Source: Petrolisthes cinctipes (Eukaryota; Arthropoda; Malacostraca; Decapoda; Porcellanidae). Taken from it: a stretch of DNA of 64,000 nucleotides. Below the pieces are notes generated by a model. That model ran no database searches, had not been told where the DNA came from, and saw only the letters and a list, made by a program, of their open reading frames with translations. This document shows, piece by piece, positions 35,841-47,730 of the stretch; the first letter of the stretch is position 1; every line of letters begins with the position of its first letter. The DNA lies in contig JAWQEG010001225.1 of the NCBI GenBank assembly GCA_033782935.1, positions 585,001 to 649,000 on the forward strand, in the 5' to 3' direction. The position numbers and the translations under genes were made by a program.

Positions 35841-36073
35841 CAATCTGAAATGCTTGTGATCCTTCCTAGATACAGAAAAGTTGTTTGGTAATTGTTAAAC
35901 TAATATGGATCAATTGTCAGGCTTAAAATAAAGTATACTACATTGATTTGCAAGAAGTAAGAACACAATAATTTACAAAGGATTAAATTACTCGCAGTAC
36001 ACTGGAGTTCATTATGTAATATGTTTTATCTCTTCCTCCACTGTCCCTACGGATGCCACCATGACACTATGTC
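35651..36073. other. (TG)n runs and non-coding segment
   Basis: (TG)n at 35651-35703 and 35806-35838. Positions 35950-36060 are a diverged copy of 11990-12095. No gene. Confidence 0.8.
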
Positions 36074-36360
36074 AAGGCCACACACACATTGACACACATA
36101 CATTATTACAAGGCCACACACACATTGACACACATTCATTATGACAAGGCCACACACATTAACACACATACATTATTACAAGGCCACACACACATTAACA
36201 CACATACATTATTACAAGGCCACACACACATTAACACACATACATTATTACAAGGCCACACACACATTAACACACATACACTAATACAAAGCCAAACACA
36301 CATTAACACACATACACTAATACAAAGCCAAACACACATTAACACACATACAGTATATAA
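36074..36360. repeat. 36-bp tandem repeat, 8 units
   Basis: Units starting AAGGCCACACACACATTAAC with a 36-bp period (36074, 36110 and onward). Copy 2 has about nine units at 46000-46325. Confidence 0.95.
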
Positions 36361-36757
36361 AACTAATAGAGGCTTAGCTCTATGTCTTTCATGTATGTTT
36401 ATCTTTTCTTGTAACACTACATGATCATATTTTCTCTGTATATGTGACATGTATTTTTTTATTGCATTATATTTTGTCCAATAACATTGGCATGCATTCC
36501 ACTAAGATCACATATTATAACCAGAGATTGTCATGAGAGATAATTACTTATATCTTTATATTTTAATTAAGTATTAATTAACAAGCAGCATTAATTAGTA
36601 TGCATTATGTCTGTTCTTTTGAATCACTGTTTGGGATATGTCACTTTTATTTACATATTGTCGAACATTCACATCGCTTATTGTAGGAAAAATTAGTATA
36701 TATTCTTTACTGTTACAGCAAAGTGATAGAAGAGGGTTTCAAACACACACACACACA

Positions 36758-36854
<97 letters not shown>

Positions 36855-37122
36855 CCTTTTAACACTCAGGAAACCCCCATCGTTGAGGCAAAAATGGAGT
36901 GAGTTTATTTCCTCTCAGTCCAAGGTTAACCCCACCAACGAGAACTTTTGGGTGTACAGTTACCCTTCATACACACGGGTCTGGAAAAACACACAATATT
37001 ATAGTAAGAACAAAGGTTTTTTTTATCCCCTTCTTTAGCCAGTATATAAATATTATCAGGTGTCTTAGACCAGTTATTATACAGAATAAAACAAGTTATT
37101 AATTGTAATTATAAAACGCACC

Positions 37123-37156
<34 letters not shown>

Positions 37157-37904
37157 TCCTACAAGTTTTCCACTCCTAGATTCTAGTGTTCTTCCCTACA
37201 TCTTGAAAGTATGTATGGTAATAAATATACAATCCTTGTCAAGGGGAATATGAATGTTACTATATTGATTTAACAAGTTGTAATAACACAATAATTTACA
37301 AAGGATTAAGTTGTTCACAGTACACTGGAGTTCATAATCTAATATGTTTTATCTCTTCCTCCACTGTCCCCACGGATGACGTCATGACACTTCCTGTGTG
37401 GTGTGTGGAAACCCTGTGTGAGTTTATTATCAAGAAATATCTTTCACACATATGTTAGATTATGTTTTGATGGTATTATTGATTACGTCCTGCATTGATC
37501 TATGTTGGATTGTTGTCTTTTGAAATCCTCTGCCTCTCTTTATTACTTTCTGACTTTCCTCCACCTCTCCTTACTTTCCTCAGCCTTCTTCCTCTCCTTC
37601 TTTATACTACTTCCATTCTTCTGCATCTTCTTCAGTCACACCCACCATCCTGATGTCCTCCTTCACTGCACCCATAAATCATCTTACTGATCTCCCACTC
37701 TTTCTCTTGCCTGGAAGGACCATCTCCAACATCCTTTTCCCCGCGTACAGCCAGTACTGATGGTCGTGGACCAGAAGCAGTTGAAGACATAACCATTTAG
37801 CCACAAATTCCCAGAGCAATCGAACAATGTGATTCCCCTCCACCTACCCCACCATCCCACACTTGAACACCCCGCCAACCCCTACACCACCGTGGCCACT
37901 CACC
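36361..37904. other. segments shared with module C, joined through (CT)n
   Basis: 36361-36730 matches 13240-13570. (CT)n occupies 36760-36852, and 36853-37390 matches 11570-12100. The order is permuted relative to module C. A (TG)n lies at 37123-37155. Positions 37400-37680 resemble 12230-12480. No supported gene. Confidence 0.75.
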
Positions 37905-38385
37905 TGGTAACAATATTATTATTACCCGTTTGCAAAGTTTGAAATAATCGACCTTAACCTCCTCTACCCATTATGGACTCACTGTTCCCACGCCTTCTTC
38001 CTTATTTACACACTGATATTCAGTCTTGTTTCTGTTTACATTCATTTCCTTTCTCTCCTGTGCATATTTCAAACTCTCCAGCCTTGCCTTGACTTCTTTC
38101 TGGCTCTCTCCACATAACACAATGTCGTCCACAATCATCATTGTCCATGGAGACTCCTGTCATATCCCATATGTTAATCTGTATGGAAGGGATCAAAATC
38201 GATGTTTTTAAGTAGTGGTAGTAGTAGTAGTTCGTTTAGTAGTTGTTGTAGTAGTAAGTGTAGTAGTAGTAGTAGTGGTTGTAGTAGTAGTAGTAGTAGT
38301 AGTAATAGTAATTGTAGTAATAATAGTAATTGTAGTAGTAGTAGTAGTAATAGTAATTGTAGTAGTAGTAGTAGTAATAGTAATT

Positions 38386-38460
<75 letters not shown>

Positions 38461-41116
38461 ATAGTAATTGTAGTAGTAGTAATAGTAATAGTAACTGTTG
38501 TAGTAGTAGTAGTAGTAATAGTAAGTGTTGTAGTAGTAGTAGTAGTAATAGTAAGTGTTGTAGCAGTGTAGTAGTAATAGTAAGTGTTGTAGTAGTAGTG
38601 ATAGTAGTAGTAGTAGTAGTAATAGTAGTAATTGTAGTAGTAGTAGTAGTAATTGTAGTAGTAGTAGTAGTAATAATAATTGTAGTAGTAGTAGTAGTAA
38701 TGGTAATTGTAGTAGTTGTAGTAGTAATGGTAATTGTAGTAGTAGAAGTAGTAGTAGTAATAGTAATTGTAGTAGTTGTAGTAGTAGTAGTAGTAATAAT
38801 AATTGTTGTAGTAGTACTAGTAATAGTAAGTGTAGTAGTAGTAGTAGAAGTAGTGGGATATGCTGCTCACCTCACTGTTGTTAGGTTAGGTCAGGTCATA
38901 CATGTCCTTTACCAACCTTACTTACTTCTCACTGTTGTTACACCATTGTCATACATGTCCTTTACCAACCTTACATACATCTCTGCAACTCCTGACTTCT
39001 TCCTCATACTATACCACAAATCCGCTCTAGGCACCTTGTCATAGGCCTTCTCTAAGTCTACAAACACACATTGACACTCCTTCTGGTCTTCTTTGTACTT
39101 CTCCATCAATATCTTTACAGCCGAATGTATCGTAAAACCAAGTTACTTCTTGATGATCCTCACTTCTCTTTTTACTCTAGCTTCTATAAATCTTTCCCAT
39201 ATCTTCATTGAATTACTAATCAAATTTATATCTCTATAGTTTCTGCAGTCCTACACATCTCTCTTGCTTTTGTAAATATATCCTAGTTCACTTTTCCTCT
39301 AGCATCCTCTTACTTTCAAGGATTATGTTTAACAATCTGGTTAGCCACGCCACCGCCATCTTCCCAAAGCTCCTTCACACTTCCATTGGTATGTTATCTG
39401 GGCCTACTGCTTTGCCTCCCTTCATCCTCTTCATGGTTTTCCTCACTTCCTCCCAGCTAATCTCTCGTACTTCCTGATTCGCTACCTCCACCCTCACCTC
39501 TACCAACCTTCTCTCCCTCTCATTTGCTATGTTTATCAGCTCTTCCTAACACTCCTTCCACCTCCTTAACACACTCTCCTCACTAATCAACACATTTCCA
39601 TTTACATCCTTCATCTTGTTAACCTGTTGCACATCCCACCCAGCTCTGTTCCTCCGCCTGGCCAATCGGTACATGTCTTTATCCTTATTTCAATTAACTA
39701 ATTTCTCATTCAGATCATAGCATGCATTTTCCTTTGCTTAGTCATCTCCTTCATTGCTTTGCTCTGCCACTCCTTAAATTCCTGCAAACTTTCTTTATCC
39801 CTTTGTCTGTCTCATTTCTGTTTCGCTTGCTTCTTATACAATATTATACTTCTTTATTCCACCACTAAATCTCCTCGCTTCTTTTTTCTTTACTTTTCGA
39901 TGTCATTCCAAGTACCTTTTATGGTTTCTCCCTCACCACTTCAGATAAATCTGCCCATCTGTCCTCCTACTGATCCATACCCTGGCTCATCTTTCTCTTA
40001 ACTTTTGTAATGTAATCTTCCTTCTTTAGTTTCCAACACATAATCCTTCGTTTAGTCCTCCTTTTCATCTTCACCTTTACTTTCAGACTCATCTTACCAA
40101 CCAATACCCTATGTTGAATTGTTACACTCTTCCCTGTCATTACCTTGTAATCAATTGATTCTTTCATCTTGCATCTCCTACAGGATATAGTCTACTTGTG
40201 TACTCCTACCACCACTCCTTTTTGAAGCAGGTGTTTACTACAGCCATATCTGTACATTTTGAAAAGTCAACAATTATCTGTTCCTCTGTCTTCCACCCTC
40301 CCACTCCGTACCTACTCATTACTCTCTCATCAGTCATCACCGTTACTGTCCCTCTGTCTTCCACCCTCCCACTCCGTACCTACTCATGACCCTCTCATCA
40401 GTCATCACCGTTACTGTCCCTCTGTCTTCCACCCTCCCACTCCGTACCTACTCATTACCCTCTCATCAGTCATCACCGTTATCCCCTTCTTCAACATTGA
40501 AATCCACCCCAATAACCACTCTTTCCTCCCTGTGTATGTTCTGAACTACTTACTCTACTTCACCCTAGATCTCTTCCTTCTCCTCCAACTCACATCTCAC
40601 TTACGGGGAATATACACTGATGACATTCATCAATACTCCTTCAATTTCCATTTTCAAGTTCATTACTCCGTACGACACCCTCATTACATCCAATACACTC
40701 TATATATGATTTTTTTTTTTTTTTCACTACTATCCCAACACCGTTCCTCTTGCCATTTACACCAGGGTAAAACAACTTAAAGCCTACCATTATCAACTTC
40801 TCTTTACTTTCTTGTACACACAATACGTTTAACTTTCTCCTTTGCTTCACGTCGGCCACCTCTCTCACTTTTTTTTTCTTTTTTTTTGTGCTAAAATTCA
40901 TACATACATACATTCATACATACATACACACAATATGTTTAACTTTCTCCTTTCCATCACCTCTCTCACTTTATCAGTCATTGTGCCAAAATTCAAAGTT
41001 CCCACCCTCACCTCTACTCGTCTACCATCCTTGCTCTTCCTTTTTCTGGAGCTGTTATCATCCTTTACTTCTTCCCTTCTTTTGTCCACCATTACCATAA
41101 TTTCCACCTGTACCAT
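37905..41116 (-). pseudogene. NL5 copy 1: RTE-like non-LTR element ORF (endonuclease + RT)
   Basis: On the minus strand, ATG at 41116, then VRVGTLNFGTMTDKVRE and MERRKLNILCV, the RTE-type endonuclease start. It continues with FKLFYPGVNGKRNGVGIV near 40790 and KRRTKRRIMCWKLKKEDY near 40070. Next come MKGGKAVGPDNIPMEV near 39400 and the RT motif A block [14 protein letters not shown] near 39050, then a (GTA)n expansion. The catalytic region remnant (DNDDCG ... CVMWREPERSQ) is near 38140 and TEYQCVNKEEGVGTV near 38010. Many stops and frameshifts; not functional. The endonuclease N-terminus is partly duplicated around an (ATAC)n run (40840-41000). Confidence 0.8.
38213..38862. repeat. 650-bp (GTA)n-rich microsatellite inside the RTE RT
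   Basis: Interrupted GTA repeats with AAT and TGT variants. They lie where the RT segment between motif A and the catalytic motif should be. Poly-Ser and poly-Val frames are artefacts. Copy 2 has about 280 bp at 47452-47730. Confidence 0.95.
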
Positions 41117-43089
41117 GCTGGACCGGTGTGTGTCGTTGTTGACCCGAACCTTGACGGATCCTGTGTGGTGTTTTCATTCATTGTGATCAGTATATTGATA
41201 TGGTATAGGTTTATATACTGGACGTCTTTCCATGATACAACTCTACCCATTTATCCTGTATGGTATTTTCATTCATTGTGATCAGTATATTGATATGGTA
41301 TAGATTTATACACTGGATATCTTTCCATGATACAACTCTACCCATTTATCCAGACTTGGGACCAGCACTGAGTTGTTCTAACTTGTGTCCTCAGTAACTC
41401 TCTTTTCTGTAGTGAAGCTGGATTATTTGGTGTTGTTGGTATCTGTGTAATTGAACGATTAATATGGTGTACAGTTCATAGTTATGGTATTGTGGTATTA
41501 TGGTAAGGGTATTAGGGCATTGTGGTATTAAGGTAATAGTATTTGGGACAGACTCAAATCGATTATCTAACGTTGTTGGTATCATTGTAATTGAACGATT
41601 AATATGGTGTACAGTTCATGACTTTCATTCTCTCGGTCATTATGCTGAGAGTGTAAGACCTGGACACTTATGGCTAAACTTGACTCCCTTGGCACTAACA
41701 GTCGTAGGCAAGAATATCGGTGGTGTTGAAGATGGCGTGGTAACAGTACAATAACTCCATAGACATGATATATGTACAGTCACAATCAAATAACCACCGA
41801 CGCTATCCTTCCATCGTGCAAATAAATCATTATCATATCAAAATATAATCATACAACACCTCATGTCAACTCAACCCTTTCAATTATTATTATGAGGTGC
41901 TGCAAAACCATACACGTGTTGTTCTTTATTACCAAGATATTTATTACGATCGAAGGAAAGTGTCGGTGGATATTTAATTGTGGCTGTACAGTACTATCAA
42001 AGACAAAAGTCGTTTCGTTGTCTTTTCTGATGATTTGATATAACTCGTGAAACATAATGAAAACTCCACCACAATAACGTCCATGCCCAGTATGCTTAGC
42101 TCTTTACCATATGTTTCCACCAATTTAATGACACGACTTTTGTTTTTGATAATACACACTTATAATACTATCACCAACATTTATAGATGGTATAGTTAGC
42201 GTCATCAATCCTCTTTTCCTTGGTGTTGAAGATGGTGTGGTAACAGTACAATAACTCCATAGACATAATATATATACACACTTATAATACTATCACCAAC
42301 ACTTATAGATGGTATAGTCAGCGTCGTCAATCCTCTTTTCCTTGGTGTGAATCCCGTACAACTTGATTCATTCCGAATCGTTCATTGGTGAGGGGGAAGA
42401 GTCGGAGAGTGTAGCCAGGGTATGTCTGTCACCAGTGTGAAGTTTGGTGGGTGACTGAATACATACTACAATACATACTACAATACATACTACAATAGTG
42501 TATTACACATGTGATAACTTAGGTTATTATTAACTTAGGTTTGTTATGTAAATAAGCTGAAACATTCCCTTTTTATTGAACACATTAGTGAGTTTGGAAA
42601 TTCACCTATATATGTAAGTAAATCACTTGATACATGTCATCCAGGAAAATGAAGATATTCACACGGAAGAAGAAACCCGAAGTCCCATATATATGAATGA
42701 CACTTCTATCTCTGTGTTCAGGTAAACATTCACAGGAATTTCCATTTAATGTCAGTATAGGACGTTTGACAAATGTTGGCAGGTGGAAGTGTTGGTATGT
42801 TATAATTATTTGGGTTTGACAAAGGGAAATTATATAATATCCTTATGATGATATAACAACCTTACTTAACAAAATATGACCATACTAACAATATTATGAG
42901 TTGATTCTCTAGTTTTTCATTCCTGATAATATAATTTACACATTCCTTGCCATTATAAGTCTGTCTGCAGATAATTCATTTGGTGATTGCCACCTTCACA
43001 CCACATTCTCTCTCCATTTGTTGTTGTTGTTGTTGTTGTTGTTAGTTTGACTTAATGTCTATCACCCTATTTGGGGTATTAAGGCATAC
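41117..43089. other. non-coding stretch of module X copy 1
   Basis: 41226-42366 is absent from copy 2. It contains short direct duplications, for example a roughly 95-bp repeat around 41170-41345 and a roughly 125-bp repeat around 42155-42350. Positions 42367-43089 align with 51640-52320. A (GTT)n is at 43018-43041. No supported gene. Confidence 0.7.
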
Positions 43090-44153
43090 ATTCATTTTAT
43101 CTTTTTCTGTCTACCTTTTTTGGTGACAAAGCCATATTGTTGGTGACTTTTGTTGTAGATAGAGTGAAACTGTCCTGCTTGACCATACTTCCCTAATCTG
43201 GAAAATGTCGGGGTCATGGTGAGGAAGGATATGTTGGTGGAATAGGTTGATGCGAGGAGAGGCGGGACATCCACCAGTCCACGGTGACAGTGGGTGGTGG
43301 CTTGGTCGGTGGGCTGACAGTCATCCTCCTCCTCTTCCTTTTCCTCACCGTCTGCCATTCCCCTTCATCTTCCATTTCCATGTAGTCAGAGTTGTCTTCT
43401 CTGGTGGTGTTGGAGCAGGAACTGGTGTCTGTGTCCTCCTCTGTTTCAGAGTCTAATTGGGAAGGCTCATGTGGTGGTGGTGCCTTCCCGCTGTTCGCCC
43501 TGTTGAGTGGGCGAGGCAGCATTAAACGGTGACGGGGGGGGGGGGGGGCCTGGAGGGTATAGTATTGGGGCTTCCACTCTGTTATTGCCCAGTCATGCAG
43601 GCCTGCTGCCTCGTTTCTTGGTGGTGGTGGTAGTGGTGGTGGTGGGTCTTTGTAGATCAGGAGAAATGGTTATTGGTGGCAAGCCATTTCTAATGAAAAT
43701 GTCCAGGAGGAGGTCAGAGAGATGACCCAGCTCTTCTGCAGCTAAGACAACAGCAGTCTTGGGGCAGACGATGACGATGTCTGCCTGCTGCTGCCATCGC
43801 TGCTGTGGTTGGGCGTCAGCCGTCTTCCTCACACGGGCATGGACTGAGCCTAGGACCTGCTAGCCATCAGGTCCGGCTACGTTGGTAGCCTCCACGCCCC
43901 TTTTTTCCTCCACAGTGAAGGACAATTCCTCTCCGTTCCCCAGTGATGGTGGCGAGGTAGTGGCGGCAGAGAGACGAATACCCCTCGTGTGGATGAATAA
44001 GTCTTGCTCGTCGCAGGTAACAAAGCCATAGCCCTTCAAATGGTTAAACCACTCACCCTGCCAACCAGACGGTTGGCAGGGGAAGTAGCAGTTTTCGTGG
44101 TAGGTGTTTACTGGACCATTGTTGGTTGTAGAATCCTGCACGTTAATGCTCAC
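43090..44153 (-). pseudogene. cold-shock-domain reading frame (possible retroelement ORF1), copy 1
   Basis: Frame 44153-43860 has no ATG: it opens after a stop, and the listed start is a GTG. Residues 33-97 form a cold-shock domain: GEWFNHLKGYGFVTCDEQ with RNP1 (KGYGFV), RNP2 (DLFIH), then GNGEELSFTVEEKRGVEATN and VAGPDG, as in Y-box proteins. Domains of this family bind single-stranded nucleic acid. After a stop, related frames continue: an Ala/Leu-rich stretch, poly-Thr and KKRGSRP. Next comes an acidic Ser-rich segment (SETEEDTDTSS), then EGEWQTVRKRKRRRMTV, a basic motif seen in some non-LTR ORF1 proteins. Frameshifts, including at a G run near 43535, break it. It could be a retroelement ORF1 or a retrocopied Y-box-like gene. 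Confidence 0.65.
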
Positions 44154-44260
44154 TCCAGCTCTGGTTGGGGACCGACGTTCCTCCTCTCCTCAGCCCTGTG
44201 TTGTGGATTGGATACTGTTATTGTGTCCTTTGTCTGCTTTCTCGTGTTATCGAGTTTTGT

Positions 44261-44264
44261 TCTG

Positions 44265-44327
<63 letters not shown>
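44261..44327. repeat. (TG)n microsatellite
   Basis: About 66 bp upstream (minus sense) of the cold-shock frame. Copy 2 has about 41 bp at 53203-53243. Confidence 0.95.
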
Positions 44328-44634
44328 CTGGTTCTTGACTACCTTCCATGTTTTGTTGTTGGTCTGTTGTCTGATGCCATGACTGACAGTTTCTAAGGTG
44401 GTCACTGCAGCATGAATTAAAGATGTCTGCAGTCACATCCCGGTTCATCTTCAAATCTTCAACTAAAGCTGTATACTTATTAGTGTTTCTTCTGTACCTC
44501 CACCGATCCTGACATGACCTTTCAGCTTCAGGAAGGTACTCTGGATCTCATCCTCACATCTGGACTGATAACATCTCAGAACCAGTGCTCCATGGTGCCA
44601 GTTTTATTCTCTGTTCATGTCACACTTTGGCTTC

Positions 44635-44766
44635 ATTAAATTCTACCTGCTTGGTTTACTGCTCCTGCCACTCGTTTACATATTGCTGTGCCTGTAAATC
44701 ATTATATTCTACCTGCTGGGTATACTGCTCCTGCCACTCGTTTACATATTGCTGTGCCTGTATATC
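44635..44766. repeat. 66-bp tandem repeat, 2 units
   Basis: Same array as at 6620-6751. Confidence 0.85.
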
Positions 44767-45292
44767 AAGAGTGGGATACCTTTGTACAGTAGGGCGAAGG
44801 TCAGATGAGGCTTTCTGGAGCATGTCGCAGGCAGCAGTGACAAACGAGAACCACAAAGTGGATTTGTGCAAAAATTTTATTGAAAAAAACATACAATTTA
44901 GTGAGATGGTTTGGTGACATTGTTCATTGAAGAGTGTTCTTGGTAAACATACAAATTAGTGTGATGGTTGGTTCTACTTGCCATAAACAATTGTTTCAAT
45001 GTTCAGTTCAATGGATGAGAAACACAACAGAAGAATATTATTGAGGTGACAGTCCGAGAGCTGATAGTGAAGGTGAGACTTGGTGACCAGAGTACCAAAT
45101 AGCCTTGACTTGGAGAGAGTGCAGGGTTGACAAACAGTAATTGTCTCGGGCCGGACGATAGGCCTTCATGGGCCTGATCTGGCCTGTGGGCAATGGTTGG
45201 CCACCCCTTGCAGTCCTGATTCTATTATTAATTCGGAGTATGTTCACGGGCCACACAATATGCCTCTGTGGGCCGAATGTTACCCGCTCCTA
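44766..45292. mobile_element. non-autonomous hAT element, copy 3 (527 bp)
   Basis: Same ends as copy 2. Flanks CTGTATAT and CTCTAAAT. Confidence 0.8.
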
Positions 45293-45526
45293 CTCTAAAT
45301 ATAGCCTGATGGACATCTTATTTTTGACTCATATGTTACTTACTATTTACCTTTCTTTGCCGGATCAGTTATACTCTGATCTTTTCTTTGCCAGTCATGT
45401 CGTTTACAAGTTATTTGTCTCCCAGACACACCTCCAACTTCGTTGTACCGCCCATTCATAGATGCTTTACACAAGAGAGTTTTATACAGAGTTGTTGACA
45501 GTAACGTTCTTGTTTTGTCTTGTCTC

Positions 45527-45528
<2 letters not shown>

Positions 45529-45580
<52 letters not shown>
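45529..45580. repeat. (GA)n microsatellite at the module B / module X junction
   Basis: About 50 bp of GA. Left side is module B; right side is module X. Confidence 0.95.
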
Positions 45581-45583
<3 letters not shown>

Positions 45584-45733
45584 TGTACATATATGTAAGT
45601 GACAGGAAACGTGTGTGTGTGTGCATGTGTGTTGGGTTCGTACTATCCCTGTCGTTGTAAAATTATTGACCATTAAATTCTTTCAGAGACTAACTTGGAA
45701 TACTGTATGAAGGTAAAACTAATTGTGTGGTTA

Positions 45734-45767
<34 letters not shown>

Positions 45768-45999
45768 CAATCTGAAATGCTTGTGATCCTCCCTAGATAC
45801 AGTAAAGTTGTTTGGTAATTGTTAAACTAATATGGATCAATTGTCAGACTTAAAATAAAGTATACTACATTGATTTGCAAGAAGTAAGAACACAATAATT
45901 TGCAAAGGATTAAATTACTCGCAGTACACTGGAGTTCATTATGTCATATGTTTTATCTCTTCCTCCACTGTCCCTACGGATGCCGCCATGACACTATGT

Positions 46000-46325
46000 C
46001 AAGGCCACACACACATTGACACTCATACATTATTACAAGGCCACACACACATTAACACACATACATTATTACAAGGCCACACACACATTAACACACATAC
46101 ATTATTACAAGGCCACACACACATTAACACACATACATTATTACAAGGCCACACACACATTAACACACATACATTTTATTACAAGGCCACACACACATTA
46201 ACACACATACATTATTACAAGGCCACACACACATTAACTCACATACACTATCTCAAGGCTACGCACACATTAACACACATACACTAATACAAAGCCAAAC
46301 ACACATTAACACACATACAGTATAT
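46000..46325. repeat. 36-bp tandem repeat, about 9 units
   Basis: Same unit as at 36074-36360. One unit has a 2-bp insertion. Confidence 0.95.
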
Positions 46326-47149
46326 AAAACCAATAGAGGCTTTGCTCTATGTCTTTCATGTATGTTTATCTTTTCTTGTAACACTACATGATCATATTTT
46401 CTCTGTATATGTGACATGTATTTTTTAATTGCATTATATTTTCTCCAATAACATTGGCATGCATTCCACTAAGATCACATATTATAACCTGAGTTTGTCA
46501 GGAGAGATAATTACTTATATCTTTATATTTTAATTAAGTATTAATTAACAAGCAGCATTAATTAGTATGCATTATGTCTGTTCTTTTGAATCACTGTTTG
46601 GGATATGTCACTCTTATTTACATATTGTCGAACATTCTCATCGCTTATTGTAGAAAAATTAGTATATATTCTTTACTGTTACAGCAAAGTGATAGAAGAG
46701 GGTTTCAAACACACACACACACACACACAAACACAAACACACACTCTCTCTCTCTTTCTCTCTCTCTCTCTGTTAACACTCAGGAAACCCCCATTGTTGA
46801 GGCAAAAATGGAGTGAGTTTATTTCCTCTCTGTCCATAGTTAATCTCACCAACGAGAACTTTTGGGCGTAAGGTTACCCTCCATACACACGGGTCTGGGA
46901 AAATACACAATATTATAATAAGAACAAAGGTTTTTTATCCCCTTCTTTAGCCAGTATATAAATATTATCAGGTGTCTCTGACCAGTTATTACACAGAATA
47001 AAACAAGTTGAAGGCAGTTGAAGACATAACCATTGAGCCACAAGTTCCCAGAGCATTCGAACAATGTGATTCCCCTCCACCTACCCCACCACCCCACACT
47101 TGAACACCCCGCCAACCCCTACAGCACCTTGCACCTCACCTGGTAACAA
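46326..47149. other. non-coding segment with short (CT)n
   Basis: Matches 36361-37085, then jumps near 47010 to the equivalent of about 37770, so copy 2 lacks roughly 680 bp. No gene. Confidence 0.75.
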
Positions 47150-47451
47150 TATTATTATTACCTGTTTGCAAAGTTTGAAATCATTGACCTTAACCTTCTC
47201 TACCCATTATGGACTCACTGTTCCCACACCTTCTTCCTTATTTACACACGGATATTCAGTCTTGTTTCTGTTTTCATTAATTTTCCTTTTTCTCCTGTGC
47301 ATATTTTTAAACTCTCCAGCCTTGCCTAAACTTCTTTCAGGCTCTCTCCACATAACACAATCATCATTGTCCATGGAGACTCCTGTCTTATCCCATATGT
47401 TAATCTGTCCATCACCATTTCAAATATGAAAGGGCTCAGAATTGATGTTTA

Positions 47452-47730
47452 GTAGTGGTAGTAGTAGTAGTTGTTCGTGTAGTAGTTGTTGTAGTAGTAA
47501 TAGTAGTTGTAGTAGTTGTAGTAGTAGTCATTATAATGGTAGTAGTAGTAGTAGTTGTAGTAATATTAATAATAGTAATTGTAGTAGTAGTAGTAGTAAT
47601 AGTAAGTGTAGTAGTAGTAATAGTAAGTGGTGTACTAATATTAAGTGTTGTAGTAATAATAGAAAGTGTAGTAGTAGTAGTAGTAGTAATAGTAAGTGTA
47701 GTAGTAGTAGTAGTAGTAGAAGTAGTGGGA
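47452..47730. repeat. (GTA)n microsatellite inside the RTE RT, copy 2
   Basis: A shorter version of 38213-38862. Confidence 0.95.

Larger units (their letters stand above)
35601..44484. repeat. module X copy 1 (large duplicated block)
   Basis: Aligns with 45581-53394. Copy 1 has an extra roughly 680 bp (about 37085-37770) and an extra roughly 1.14 kb (about 41226-42366). Copy 2 has an extra 1.4-kb transposon and a microsatellite insertion. Confidence 0.9.
44485..45528 (+). mobile_element. NL2 copy 3, with hAT insertion
   Basis: Starts at TTTCTTCTGTACCTCCACCG, more truncated at the 5' end than copy 2. It shares the internal deletion and the hAT insertion site. Confidence 0.75.

Noticed and set aside
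38202..39044. 280-aa poly-Ser/poly-Val open frame
   Set aside because: It is a translation of the (GTA)n microsatellite in every frame, with no domain.
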